A stretch of 64,000 nt of DNA from positions 124,001-188,000 of the forward strand of contig JAGMVK010000007.1 of NCBI GenBank assembly GCA_020747065.1, in the 5' to 3' direction. Made by a program: the position numbers and the translations under genes. Shown here in pieces: positions 48,074 to 57,390 of the stretch. Origin of the DNA: Cadophora sp. MPI-SDFR-AT-0126 (taxonomy: Eukaryota; Ascomycota; Leotiomycetes; Helotiales; Ploettnerulaceae). The first letter of the stretch is position 1; every line of letters begins with the position of its first letter. The notes under the pieces are model-generated. The model was given only the letters and a program-made list of their open reading frames with translations, ran no database searches and was not told the DNA's origin.

Positions 48074-49863
48074 CTAAGCCTCAGCATCAGTTGCAAAATT
48101 GATCTCATCAAGAAGGTCCGCCCATTCTCCCTTTTCCTTCAACGCGTCCTCATCAAACATCCATCCACCAATTGGAAGACGCATGCCAGTTCCTGGACCA
48201 TCGGTGCCATTGGAATAGCTGACTGGTAGACCGTGTCCGTCATAGATATCCGGTCCAGCGTATTGGTCATAGCCTTCGTAATCTTGGACTGGTCCACCTT
48301 GCTCGCCGTATAGCTGAGGATGAACGACGCCATTTTCATCAACTGCGTAGATGTTCTCGGGACCATCGATGTCGTACTGAACACCTTGGCCATCGTCGCT
48401 CTCAACTTGCTCTTGTCCGACGGCACCACCATTGTATCCATAATCATCCTCAAAGACTTCTCCATCCGACGAAAAGCCATCACCAGCACCAATGTTGCCC
48501 TCCATATTATCAACTCCCTCGCGAACCGCAAAGTCCTCTTCACCAACAGGCTCATCGCCATACTCCGATCCAAGAGGCGTATAGTACGGCCTACCATTAT
48601 CAGTCTTCTCATTCTGGCGCCAAAGCCTGGTGAGAGTAGGCAGACGATCGAGCTTGTGCTTGAAAGGAACGACTTGGCGTTCGTGCCACGAGATGTCTTC
48701 TGCTGCTTTCTTGGCGATGATCCTGTCGATGAGTGTGGCTTTCTCGAAGGGGGTGAGAGACATGTTTGGTGGAATGAAGTGACGCAACATGCCGGTGCTG
48801 TAGAGATCGACGCGTGGCAGAGGGAATCGGCGTTGGCCTATTCTTGGGTCAGCATTCATACTCCACTCTAATTCCAAATCCAGGAACCCGAAAAACAACA
48901 CGGGAAAAGTCAAGTCATGAGAAGGGAAAGGGCAAACTCACGGAACTTCCTAGCTCTCATCTCACCCTCCATCTTCAACTCTCCCAATTCCGGCCAAAAC
49001 GCTCTCATACCCGTTCCACTTTCAGAATCTATCCTCCCCTCCTTCAATCCCTCCTCGCCACCCGCCCAAAAATTCGTCTTCTCACCCAGAACACCACTAA
49101 ATCCCAAATACCACCCAACCTCACCACACTTCTCCTCCTCCGTAGCCTCTCTCTCACCTTCAAAAACCCACGTAAGTTCGCACCCCGCAATCTTAACCTC
49201 TTCATCCCTCTTGAAAACAAAGTTCACCTTCCCCCCCAAACTCTCAACCCTCTCCCTCTCCCTCCTCCTCCCCTCCAACTCTCTAATCCTACCCTCCAAC
49301 ACTCTCCTCTGTCGTCTAGCTAGATCCCCCGCAAAAGCAGCATTGTGCGCATTGAACTCCGTCGCGCTGCGCGGGAAGAACGGACTCTTCACGATATGTA
49401 GGTGCGAGGCTACGGTTTGGAGATGTGTGAATTTGGCGGCGTTGGAGGCGGCGGGTGAGATCCAGGATTGGGAGAGTCCAGCGTTGTGCGGTTGGGGTTG
49501 GGATGTGGAGGTGGAGGCGGATGAGGATGCCATGGCGAGGGTAGAGATTATTTGGGTGGTGAAGATTGTGTTGATGGTATCGGAGGAGATGTTGTAGTCG
49601 ATGGAGATGAGTGCGAAGATTTGGAGGTTGTTGGAGGGGGGTGGTGGGAGGAGGAGCGGAGGAATGGTGGTGAGGCGGCCGGAAAGAGGTGCGAGGACGG
49701 GGGTTGGCGGTGGCGGTGGTGGTGCAGCTAAGTGAATGTCAGTTCTGAAGGTGAAGGTGAATTTGAATGTCCTCAGGTGATTTGAGGACATTGACATGGA
49801 GGTTTTGGATTGACTTACCGGCGGGAGAGGAAGCCGATGGAGGTGCGGCGGCGACGGTGACTG
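48074..49863 (-). CDS. Hypothetical acidic protein, 5' exon missing or displaced
   Basis: Coding 49863-49819, 49727-48942 and 48837-48074 (introns 91 and 104 nt with GTAAGT and GTGAGT donors). Seen: a Pro/Ala-rich N-terminal segment, a charged helical block (RRQRRVLEGRIRELEGRRRE), a segment YSTGMLRHFIPPNMSLTPFE, and an acidic Gly/Asp/Tyr-rich C-terminal third. No family recognised. The first visible exon starts after a perfect branch site and acceptor (TACTAAC then ATATCCAG, ending at 49864), so an earlier exon with the ATG is required. Yet only 75 bp further upstream the stop codon of the repeat-associated module begins. A start at the ATG at 49797 is possible only if the 91-nt intron is retained. 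The 5' end has probably been altered by insertion. Confidence 0.65.
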
Positions 49864-49938
49864 CTGGATATCAAGGGTTAGTATTCTCTAAAATGTCTTT
49901 CAGTGTGGAATTGATAACCCTCTAGGTGATAGGAGACT

Positions 49939-50477
49939 TCAAACAAAAGATCTCGAGGATCCTCGGATCTCCCCCTCTTCTCTTGGTACCAGTACTACAG
50001 TGTATGTACCATCGCCAACTACCGCGTCATAGCACCTCTCTGGGGTGAGGCCGCGGCCTCTCATCGTCATTAAATGCATGCCTTTCCGAACATACTTGGT
50101 CGCTACTCGCTTTACCTCAGAAGGGTCACTATATGACATGGAACGCTCCTGGTCTTGAAGGCCTCCCCTCTGATATACCTGGAAGACTATTCGGCGCCTG
50201 GGAAGGTCTATATCTCCTTCGTCAAGAGGCGTGACAACCTGCGGCATTCTTCAGTTTTCCGAAAAGCAAAATCTAGAAAATGGAGATGAATACATACATT
50301 CTGGCTGGCTTGCGAAGTAGGCACCAGTGCCATCTGTTCCTGGCTTGACGGAGGCGGGGGCGTCGGGCGGTCTCTCCATGCTCGTTTCCGTGCTGAAGGC
50401 TCGGCTGCTGGGGCTTGGGGCGGTGCTGGCCCGGACTCGGCATTATAGGGAGGTGCCCCATCGCCTTCCCCGGTCAT
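49939..50477 (-). CDS. Repeat-associated 3' module (DUF3723-like C-terminus), intact
   Basis: Exons 50477-50298 and 50238-49939 (59-nt intron, GTATGT donor) form an open frame of 159 residues starting at ATG: a Pro/Ala-rich linker and then a domain with RRRIVFQVYQRGG and the ending RCYDAVVGDGTYTVVLVP. From memory, a very similar ending (DGTNTILLVPE) closes members of a multi-copy family in Leotiomycetes and other fungi that I associate with DUF3723 and with repeats. Upstream the same frame continues without its own start into the mutated region 50478-51482, so this is most likely the intact 3' end of a damaged longer gene, though it could be expressed by itself. Confidence 0.55.
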
Positions 50478-51482
50478 ATTAACTTCCGGGTTTCGATGTA
50501 GTCGCCCTTATAGCGCCTCAGCCGTAGTACTAGGCACGCGTCTGCTAAAGAACGCGAAGTATATTGACCTCCGAACAAAGAACGATATGATTCCCTTCCC
50601 TTTCGTATTAATGGCATTATAAAAAACGTCTAAGAAGAGGTAGTTCCGCTCGTACTCGTACGTAGTCTGAAAGAACCGACTATACTATCGTAAAAGGGGC
50701 TCACCGGGACCATCTACTACCACCGGGGGCTTAATATACTATCGGTCCTTCTCGATAACTGGCGCACGTGTTCTTGCTATCTGTTCCACGCATTCCTCGA
50801 AGAGCTACTAGTCGTAGGTATATAACTTAGGAGGAGTATGCTTTAAGAGGAAGTTACGAGCCTCGACCTTATACAGATCGTCAGCCTTCAGCTGCTTAAT
50901 AACTTCTGAATCGAAGCCTAGCTGATCGGCTAAGAGGGTAAACCGGTACTAAGTTACTAGATTAAGCTCTTCGATAGTTAGCTTAGGCCGATCCTTCTCC
51001 TTCTTCAGGTATTCTCCGATCATTCGAGGAAAATATCGCAGTACAAAGAAATAGAACTATCAGTAGCCGAATTCGATCTGATCCGTCGCACTCCCTTCGT
51101 ATATATTAAACACTGTTTCGGTATCTTGCATAACAACTACACCAGAAGTCTGGTTTACACCAGAGAACTACTACTCTGTTATATTATATAACGATCCCTT
51201 AAAGGGCGGCTTAATTAAAGCCTTAATAACTTCATATATAAGCTTAGTAACTTCAGGTCTTCAAAGAGCGTGTATAGCGAGGAGATAAGACAAGCTATTG
51301 TTTTAATATTATTCTAGATTAACTGCTGCTTTTCCTCTTCTCTTATTTCAGGAAAAAGCTTGCTCTTATCGAAGAGTGTTTTAAGCTGACCTAAGTCGTC
51401 CTCCGATACTTACGGAGCTTTTAGCTGTAAAGCCTTAATAGTAAATTAGTCGGTCTTACGTATACGAGTTTCTCGAAACAAT
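50478..51482 (-). pseudogene. RIP-mutated repeat gene (DUF3723-like), 5' part truncated
   Basis: The frame of the downstream module continues upstream through about 250 codons that read as protein (TIEELNLVT, YRFTLLADQLGFDSEVIKQL, GKGIISFFVRRSIYFAFF) but are broken by stops: TAG at 51173, 51170, 51059, 50951, 50810, 50807, 50741 and 50687, TGA at 51062 and TAA at 50510 (first bases, minus strand). A frame change near 51230 leads into SLYTLFEDLKLL, a motif I recall from DUF3723 proteins. A hand count over 50701-51240 gives TpA/ApT near 1.45 and (CpA+TpG)/(ApC+GpT) near 0.6, both well into the RIP range. No TGG codon survives in frame. The 5' end of the gene is missing where the next gene's stop lies (51531). 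Confidence 0.75.
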
Positions 51483-51530
51483 AAGAGCGTACCTACAAAA
51501 CCAGTAGCCATGGCACACGAATAACTTAGT

Positions 51531-54500
51531 TCAATCAATCCGCTCCCACAACGCCGGCTGGCTTGGCGGAGTCCAATCTGGAAGAGCTTGGTGTCCTTGA
51601 CGAGCTCTATACCGGTGTCCATTGTACTCAACGACGTCACCAGTGTTGTATATCACTTGTGGTGCCCATATTATAACTCCCTGGGCATTTTTGTCGGGAA
51701 TACGTTGCCATAGATCGTAGACGCCAGTATTAGGAGGTTCCCATCCGACTTGGGACGTGTGCGCGAGTCTGCAAGTATAGACCAGACCATTGTAGACGAC
51801 CTCGTCGCCGACGTTGTACCGAACGCCCAGACGCCAGGGAACTTTGCAGACTATTGGGATTGTCAAGGTCTTCTCATTATTTCCGGGGTGGCTGTCGATG
51901 ATGCCGGGTGCGTTCGACAGCAAGACGGAGCTGGTGAATGTGACAGCCTGTGTGATTCTCTGAAGACAAGAAATGGTGTAAGTGCGGCGTAGTTGTCGCG
52001 GCTGATTGAGACCTAGGCCTTGTAAAATATCGGTTGCCTGTTTTGGGGTAACTATAACGATTGAGGTGTCGATAACTGTCTGCGCAATTGATACGTCCAC
52101 GGGGTTGACAAATCCGAGGTTCGTCACCGTAGTTTGTACCGTCAATGGCACCGGCGAATCAACTACAATGAAAGGGGGCGGAGGAGTAACCAAGCTGACA
52201 TCAATAACAGCTAAATCAGCCTCGTGGCTGACCCTGACCTTGTGGCTCTCTGTCACTGAGTTTCCAGCAATATCAAATACAACAGTGTCGATTTGGTACA
52301 CACCATCAGGGCCAGATATCGTAAATTCGACACGGTTGGCAGTAACCATAGTCAAGACTGGTGGTGTTGTGCCGTCCAAATAGTACCGAAACTGCAGGGC
52401 GAGCACCCCTGAGCCAGAATCGCTCCCAGTCAAGGTAAGCGGCGTGGTTCCGGATATCACCACAGGTGGACCAGGTGCATACTGCGGCTGCCCGATAGCG
52501 AAGGAATTCGTTGGTGGAATGGTGTCGATCTTGAATGGCTTTTGCTTCGTAGTCTCTTGCACACCTCCTTTGTCAACTGAGCGATATGAAAAAATATAGT
52601 TTCCTTCTGGTAGTACGAGTGGCGAGCTATATCTAACGAAGCTTTGAGTACCAACTGCGTACTCCGTACGGTCGATTCCCCTTCCATTAACATTGACGGC
52701 TGTCAGCGTTACAGTGGCCGGCAACGTATACCAACCACTGGGGCGCTGCAATCCGTTATGACTCAGTTGGGTGAAAGGAGGATAGTCGACACAAGACGCC
52801 GGTTGATCTGCTGGCATTTGGCCTTGGTATGCTCCGCAGAAACCATTCAGAATGGTTCGACGTGCCTGCTCCTGCGCTGGATCTTTGAAGGCGGCAACAG
52901 GTGGCTTGCGAGTGACTGGAGGCGGCTTTCCATTAGCGAAGCGAACTGTATTTGGAAAGGTGTCGTCAACTGGGAGGGGCGGCGGAGGGACAACGTCCAA
53001 AAAGATCTTTTTCTGATCATTACTCAAGTCTTGGAACCATTCGGCCACCATCTCCTCTGGCTCTCCATCCTCAGCTCGCTTCGCTAGCAGCGTACGGGTG
53101 GCATTTCTTTTGAGTCGTGTCTGCAGTTCTGGCATAATTGATCGACGCGAACCTGCTTGTGTCGTCCACTTGAAGCGAATTTCACCACTGACTCTGTCAG
53201 GAGCAGCGGGACTCACTGGAGGCGGACTCATCCCGATGCCGACGAAGCTGGACTGACCAGGACCAGTGAAGACTGTAATGCCGTTATCACGAACACCAAA
53301 GAATTGTTGGAAGGTGATTTGGGGCACAGCGTCCGCAGCAACACCCGCCGGACGCGGCAGCTCGAACGTGAAAGTGCCGAAGTCGACTGTGTGCAACTCG
53401 TCGCTGCACATGCCTTCGTTTCCAGAATTCCGAGCAAAGAGAGCCCATCGGTCGTCCGAGGGATCGTTTTTGTAGTGGACCGCTAATCCCAACAATGGAT
53501 GAATCTCAGTGGCTGATGGAGGATGAACTCGGTCAAGACCAAAGAGCCCAACAGCAACCGCTTGTTTTCCGTTGATATCACCTGGGTCGACGTCGTCTGC
53601 ATCCACCAGATCTCGAAACAATTTCCAGTACTCCGAATTACCGAAATGGTCGATCGTCTCTGCAGCCTTCATTTCGAGGTGAACTTGTTTTGGTCTAGAC
53701 TGAGTCCCTCCGGAAGAATAGGCCGAGGTAATAGCTGGCGTATCAAGGTCGAAATTGTAGTCGTCGTCTCCAAAGGTTGGTGAAGAGTGACTTTCCCAGT
53801 GGATTGTGCCCGTATATGCTACTGGTTCCCAGTTCAAATGTCCATCACCGTTCCTACCAATAATATTGGAGTGACATACCAAAGGAATTGACCAGTCAGG
53901 CTTGTCTTCTGACGGGTTTTGTTGCGTGCAATCTGCAGAACAGTCATCGTAGTCCGGAATGGAAGCAGGCAGCTTCCTTTGCCATCCCCATCGAGGATTC
54001 AGCATGACATGATTAGAGTCAAACTGATCGGATGGCCAAGGGGTGGCGTCTAGCGCAGAAGCGGCCGGCGTGATGTCCCAGTCCTTCCACGGGAAGTCGT
54101 CGGGGCCTTTGATTGTGATGTGGAACCACAATTCTACGCGCTCGGGGTTCCTCCCTCGAGTATACAGCTGATCTCCACATTTGCCCGCCACAGGACCTGT
54201 CAATTGACAGTCTGTCCCAGAGGCTGATGAAGGGATTAGCTGCAGTGTCAAGGTTCCTGCACCGTCCGGGCTGGTGTCCTGGGGGTCGTCGTCCCCTCTC
54301 AAAAAGCCATCGGCATCCAAAGCTTGAATGGTAATCGTGATGGACGGCTTCGCGAGGTCCACAACCTTGACAAATTTCCAGCTTGGAGAGATATCCCAGG
54401 TATCTCCAACGTTCTGATCCTTAGTGTCCTGTTCTGTTCCATCGATAGTCACAACTGCATATATATCGGGGGGTGATCCGATGCAAACCGTTCCAACAAT

Positions 54501-54659
54501 AGGAAGATCAACGCACGACTGGCTATCAGGATTGTCCAAAGCATGTATTCGCTCAATCGTGACTTCTATGACACCAGCATCGCTTTTGACAAGAGCAAAG
54601 TTGTTTATCCACAGTAGCACTGCTACTAACAGCCAGGAACGAACCATTCTCGTTGTCAT
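51531..54659 (-). CDS. Large secreted multidomain protein with two C-terminal chitin-binding (CBM5/12-like) modules
   Basis: A single open frame of 1042 residues without introns. Seen: a signal peptide (RSWLLVAVLLWINNFALVKS); a C2-like N-terminal domain (about 28-150, VIEVTIERIHALDNPDS); a large central region with few known marks; a beta-rich module around 645-720 of the kind found in bacterial surface proteins (GIDRTEYAVG, LPEGNYIFSYRSVDKGG, KPFKIDTIPPT); a CARDB-like beta domain; and two aromatic-rich repeats at about 940-987 (YNVGDEVVYNGLVYTC) and 996-1042 (YNTGDVVEYNGHRYRA, ending ALWERID), typical of CBM5/12 chitin binding. No hydrolase motif is recognised. The architecture and lack of introns suggest acquisition from bacteria; its flanks are a repeat relic and a piggyBac. 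ATG choice: 54659 or the second Met at residue 5. Confidence 0.82.
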   Translation of the reverse strand: MTTRMVRSWLLVAVLLWINNFALVKSDAGVIEVTIERIHALDNPDSQSCVDLPIVGTVCIGSPPDIYAVVTIDGTEQDTKDQNVGDTWDISPSWKFVKVVDLAKPSITITIQALDADGFLRGDDDPQDTSPDGAGTLTLQLIPSSASGTDCQLTGPVAGKCGDQLYTRGRNPERVELWFHITIKGPDDFPWKDWDITPAASALDATPWPSDQFDSNHVMLNPRWGWQRKLPASIPDYDDCSADCTQQNPSEDKPDWSIPLVCHSNIIGRNGDGHLNWEPVAYTGTIHWESHSSPTFGDDDYNFDLDTPAITSAYSSGGTQSRPKQVHLEMKAAETIDHFGNSEYWKLFRDLVDADDVDPGDINGKQAVAVGLFGLDRVHPPSATEIHPLLGLAVHYKNDPSDDRWALFARNSGNEGMCSDELHTVDFGTFTFELPRPAGVAADAVPQITFQQFFGVRDNGITVFTGPGQSSFVGIGMSPPPVSPAAPDRVSGEIRFKWTTQAGSRRSIMPELQTRLKRNATRTLLAKRAEDGEPEEMVAEWFQDLSNDQKKIFLDVVPPPPLPVDDTFPNTVRFANGKPPPVTRKPPVAAFKDPAQEQARRTILNGFCGAYQGQMPADQPASCVDYPPFTQLSHNGLQRPSGWYTLPATVTLTAVNVNGRGIDRTEYAVGTQSFVRYSSPLVLPEGNYIFSYRSVDKGGVQETTKQKPFKIDTIPPTNSFAIGQPQYAPGPPVVISGTTPLTLTGSDSGSGVLALQFRYYLDGTTPPVLTMVTANRVEFTISGPDGVYQIDTVVFDIAGNSVTESHKVRVSHEADLAVIDVSLVTPPPPFIVVDSPVPLTVQTTVTNLGFVNPVDVSIAQTVIDTSIVIVTPKQATDILQGLGLNQPRQLRRTYTISCLQRITQAVTFTSSVLLSNAPGIIDSHPGNNEKTLTIPIVCKVPWRLGVRYNVGDEVVYNGLVYTCRLAHTSQVGWEPPNTGVYDLWQRIPDKNAQGVIIWAPQVIYNTGDVVEYNGHRYRARQGHQALPDWTPPSQPALWERID

Positions 54660-55390
54660 TGTGATGAAGCATAAAGTTAGCGAGAAGGAAGAAGGAAATT
54701 GCTCCCAACAGTGTGAAAGACAAAGTCCTACTTATAACGCGGTCCATTTCGTTCAACAGCGGGGGTGTTTTCGCCAGTGGCATGTCATAGTCACTGGGTT
54801 TAGAAACCTGGTATCAGCTACATGAGGGGCAGAGTGCGTTAACGATAATGGAGGAATCAGAAGTCAGCTGCCTGAGACATTACTCATTGCTTACTAGTTG
54901 GGCTGAGCCGTGCAGCCTTTTGAACAGAATGCAATGGGATATTCCGAAGCGACAGCTTCTGTCTCCAGCAGCCAGCAGCTCGTGCGATGCCGTGCCAGAA
55001 TACTCTCGTGGCGCCGCGGGGGTCTCCCATAGGGTGGGAATCGAGTTATGAGCTGCACGCTGCACGCTGCAGGATAAGAAGGCGGTTTTTGCTGTCGAAT
55101 ACTAGCGCCCCGCATGCGATTCCGTCGTACTCGGTGTGTCGGTCGAGATACTCCTTGATGGTCACGGCAAACTATGACAAGGATGGAGAGTGTGTAAAGA
55201 AAGGGGTGCAGTCAATTGGGGTGTCCTGTTGTTTCTTGGAGAGGTGTTTGAGGAGGCCGGCCTAAAGGTGGACACATTGAAATACCTGATTAGACCAGGT
55301 GACGGTCATGTGTTTTCAAGAGTAGTACAAAGGGGGCTGAGAATCTGCAAGTTCACTTTTGAGGTAGGAGGTCGAGAGCATAGAGGTTAT
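54660..55390. other. Spacer between secreted protein gene and piggyBac
   Basis: Presumed promoter of the minus-strand secreted protein gene near 54660-54860. A GCTGCACGCTGCACGCTGC-like short repeat is near 55050. No gene seen. Confidence 0.55.
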
Positions 55391-55422
55391 CCCACCGACC
55401 GCCATCGGTTGCACCTTTTAGC
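55391..55422 (+). repeat. Left terminal inverted repeat of piggyBac element
   Basis: Outer block CCCACCGACCGCCAT, then CGGTT, then GCACCTTTTAGC; pairs with 57362-57390. Confidence 0.75.
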
Positions 55423-55484
55423 CGGACAGGGATTCTGACCAATCAGAGAGCCGCATTTCAGGGTTGGATGCAGTCAATTCTACT

Positions 55485-57248
55485 CTACTCTACAGCGCCA
55501 TGATACCTATCAAAACAAGGGCCTTCTTTACATAGATGAATATTACACTGTTTACAGCCATACCAGACGTAACTGCGTAAGGGAGAAGCCTGAATATTCG
55601 TTGATATTTCCCCTAAGGGTACACGCTGTTGAGACCCCCTATACCTCTCCCCTTGACACGCTCTACAGTTACCTCTCCAGGTCATACGTAGTTTCTGATG
55701 ACGCGCTGCCGGAATAAGAGATTCGTCAATATTTCCGTGTGAATAATGTCGTTTCCTCGTGCCCGGAGCCGGTCCAGTAGAATGAAGTAATGCCCGCATG
55801 ATTTCCTTCCTGAATTTGACTTGAGTCGTCCACTTGTCCTTGTCGTCTACATTCCAATGGTCTTCGATATTAGCATGTATCGAAATCAAGTAGCAATTGA
55901 CAAGGACCGTCTGAAGAAGCCAGTTCCATAGGGCCTGCCAACCCCCTCTTCTAATTGGTCTGTCCCCTGAATTGTACGCCTTAAGCTGATCACCAACATC
56001 CACGGCATTCATGAATTGGTTATAAAGCCAGGCAAATTCGGGCTCATCTAAATCCCTCACATTCTGGTCTCCAAACCATAGTCTAGAGACAGCCGCATTT
56101 GAAGAAGTTTCACTTGGTTTGTGACGGGGGGTGCTGACGGTACCGGTGCCATCGCTGCAATTCATCATAAAAAGCGTAGGTGCGTTGTCGTTCCAGAGAG
56201 CCTGGGTAACAGTATTGTCGGTGTTACAGGCTGTAAAGAGAGCATTGTAAGGTATCCGGGTCTCTACTTTCTTTGCATTTGCTTGCAAAGTCAAGAGCCT
56301 TTGTACGATACCGGCATCCCGTCTTGCTGTCCCAATAGCACCAAAACCAAGCTCCCGGAGGTACATCATCAGCTTGTTCGACACAAAGAGGTTGTCTAGC
56401 AAAACGATATAATTTGCGGAAGGAAGACGGCATAAAAGATGTGGTACTACAGCTTGAGTACGATTCCCAGTGAGGCCGGCTCCCCTATTCGTCTTTGGAC
56501 CACCAAGTGCAGCAGGAGCTCGTACGCCTTCCGGTCCATTGGCACCTTTAGAATGCCAGGTCCAATGTAAAAAGTAGCCTAATTGGGCTATAACCCATAC
56601 CTTATAACCCGTAGGGATAGGTTTGGATGGTACAGTTGTTGTCTCAAAAGCTCGTCCGGTAAAGCGTTGCATACACTCATCCACAGCAAGGTTTCGGCCA
56701 GGTGTCCAGAGCCGAAGGGATACTCTCTGAATGTGAGAATTCAGTGGTTCTACCCTCTCAAATGACCGTAACTTCGTGCCCTGAGGTGGAGGGGCACAAA
56801 GACAGAACCTCCGATGTAGAATCTCAAAGCGGTTCCGTGACATGTACTTGCGTACTGCGTGTTGCGGCCCATCCTCCTCCGTAGACCAGTAATCCTCAAT
56901 TTGATTCTCTACATGTATTCCCATGTAAATCAAGACTCCAAGGTAAACCTTAATCTCCGGGAGAGTAGTGTTGTACCAGCCATTTGAGCGAGAGTGAGGT
57001 TTGACGGTTTCAGGCTCTTTGACATTAAGATTTGTGAAGTCTACGATTTGCTGGAGTATCTCGTCCGTGAAAAAGAGAGAGAATATAGCAAAAGGATCAG
57101 TAGAACTGACAAAGAGAGGTAGGTTTATTTGGGGTTGAAAGTCAAGGCAATGGAATGGGATAAATGGCCCAGAACCCTCTTTAATCGGCTTCGCTTTAGG
57201 ACGGTATGTTCCATCAAGGATAGGATCAGGTTGCATGTCTTCAGCCAT
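55485..57248 (-). CDS. piggyBac-type transposase (DDE_Tnp_1_7)
   Basis: Cut-and-paste transposase, 587 residues in one uninterrupted frame. Seen: N-terminal PFAIFSLFFTDEILQQIV; EIKVYLGVLIYMGIH; the catalytic triad D190 in AVDECMQRFTGR, D285 in YIVLLDNLFVS, and D417 in MNAVDVGDQLKAY; and a C-terminal cysteine-rich domain (CRACQ, then YGCKQCNIHLCKEGPCFDRYH) that binds the element ends in piggyBac. All three acidic residues and the zinc ligands are present and there is no RIP-type stop, so it may be active. Sits between matched inverted ends. Confidence 0.95.
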   Translation of the reverse strand: MAEDMQPDPILDGTYRPKAKPIKEGSGPFIPFHCLDFQPQINLPLFVSSTDPFAIFSLFFTDEILQQIVDFTNLNVKEPETVKPHSRSNGWYNTTLPEIKVYLGVLIYMGIHVENQIEDYWSTEEDGPQHAVRKYMSRNRFEILHRRFCLCAPPPQGTKLRSFERVEPLNSHIQRVSLRLWTPGRNLAVDECMQRFTGRAFETTTVPSKPIPTGYKVWVIAQLGYFLHWTWHSKGANGPEGVRAPAALGGPKTNRGAGLTGNRTQAVVPHLLCRLPSANYIVLLDNLFVSNKLMMYLRELGFGAIGTARRDAGIVQRLLTLQANAKKVETRIPYNALFTACNTDNTVTQALWNDNAPTLFMMNCSDGTGTVSTPRHKPSETSSNAAVSRLWFGDQNVRDLDEPEFAWLYNQFMNAVDVGDQLKAYNSGDRPIRRGGWQALWNWLLQTVLVNCYLISIHANIEDHWNVDDKDKWTTQVKFRKEIMRALLHSTGPAPGTRKRHYSHGNIDESLIPAARHQKLRMTWRGNCRACQGERYRGSQQRVPLGEISTNIQASPLRSYVWYGCKQCNIHLCKEGPCFDRYHGAVE

Positions 57249-57361
57249 CTTTTCTGTGGTAATTTGAGTGAGAATTGCTCTTGTTATGGCACATTGACGA
57301 TTGTATTAAGGGGGTGTTGATGTGCCGTCGCGGGGGGCAACGACCCCTGCAACCCCACCAC

Positions 57362-57390
57362 GCTAAAAGGTGCCTATGGCGGTTGGTGGG
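57362..57390 (-). repeat. Right terminal inverted repeat of piggyBac element
   Basis: Minus-strand reading CCCACCAACCGCCAT, AG, GCACCTTTTAGC; partner of 55391-55422, with a 3-base length difference in the spacer. Confidence 0.75.

Larger units (their letters stand above)
55391..57390 (-). mobile_element. piggyBac-type DNA transposon, apparently complete (2.0 kb)
   Basis: The outer inverted ends share CCCACC-R-ACCGCCAT at the tips, a short divergent gap, then GCACCTTTTAGC (left 55391-55422; right 57362-57390 read on the minus strand). The ends begin with CCC as piggyBac ends do. Flanks are TTAT on the left and ATAA on the right, each one base from the expected TTAA target. Inside is one intact transposase frame and little else: 62 bp between the left inner end and the stop codon, 113 bp between the start codon and the right inner end. 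Confidence 0.8.
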
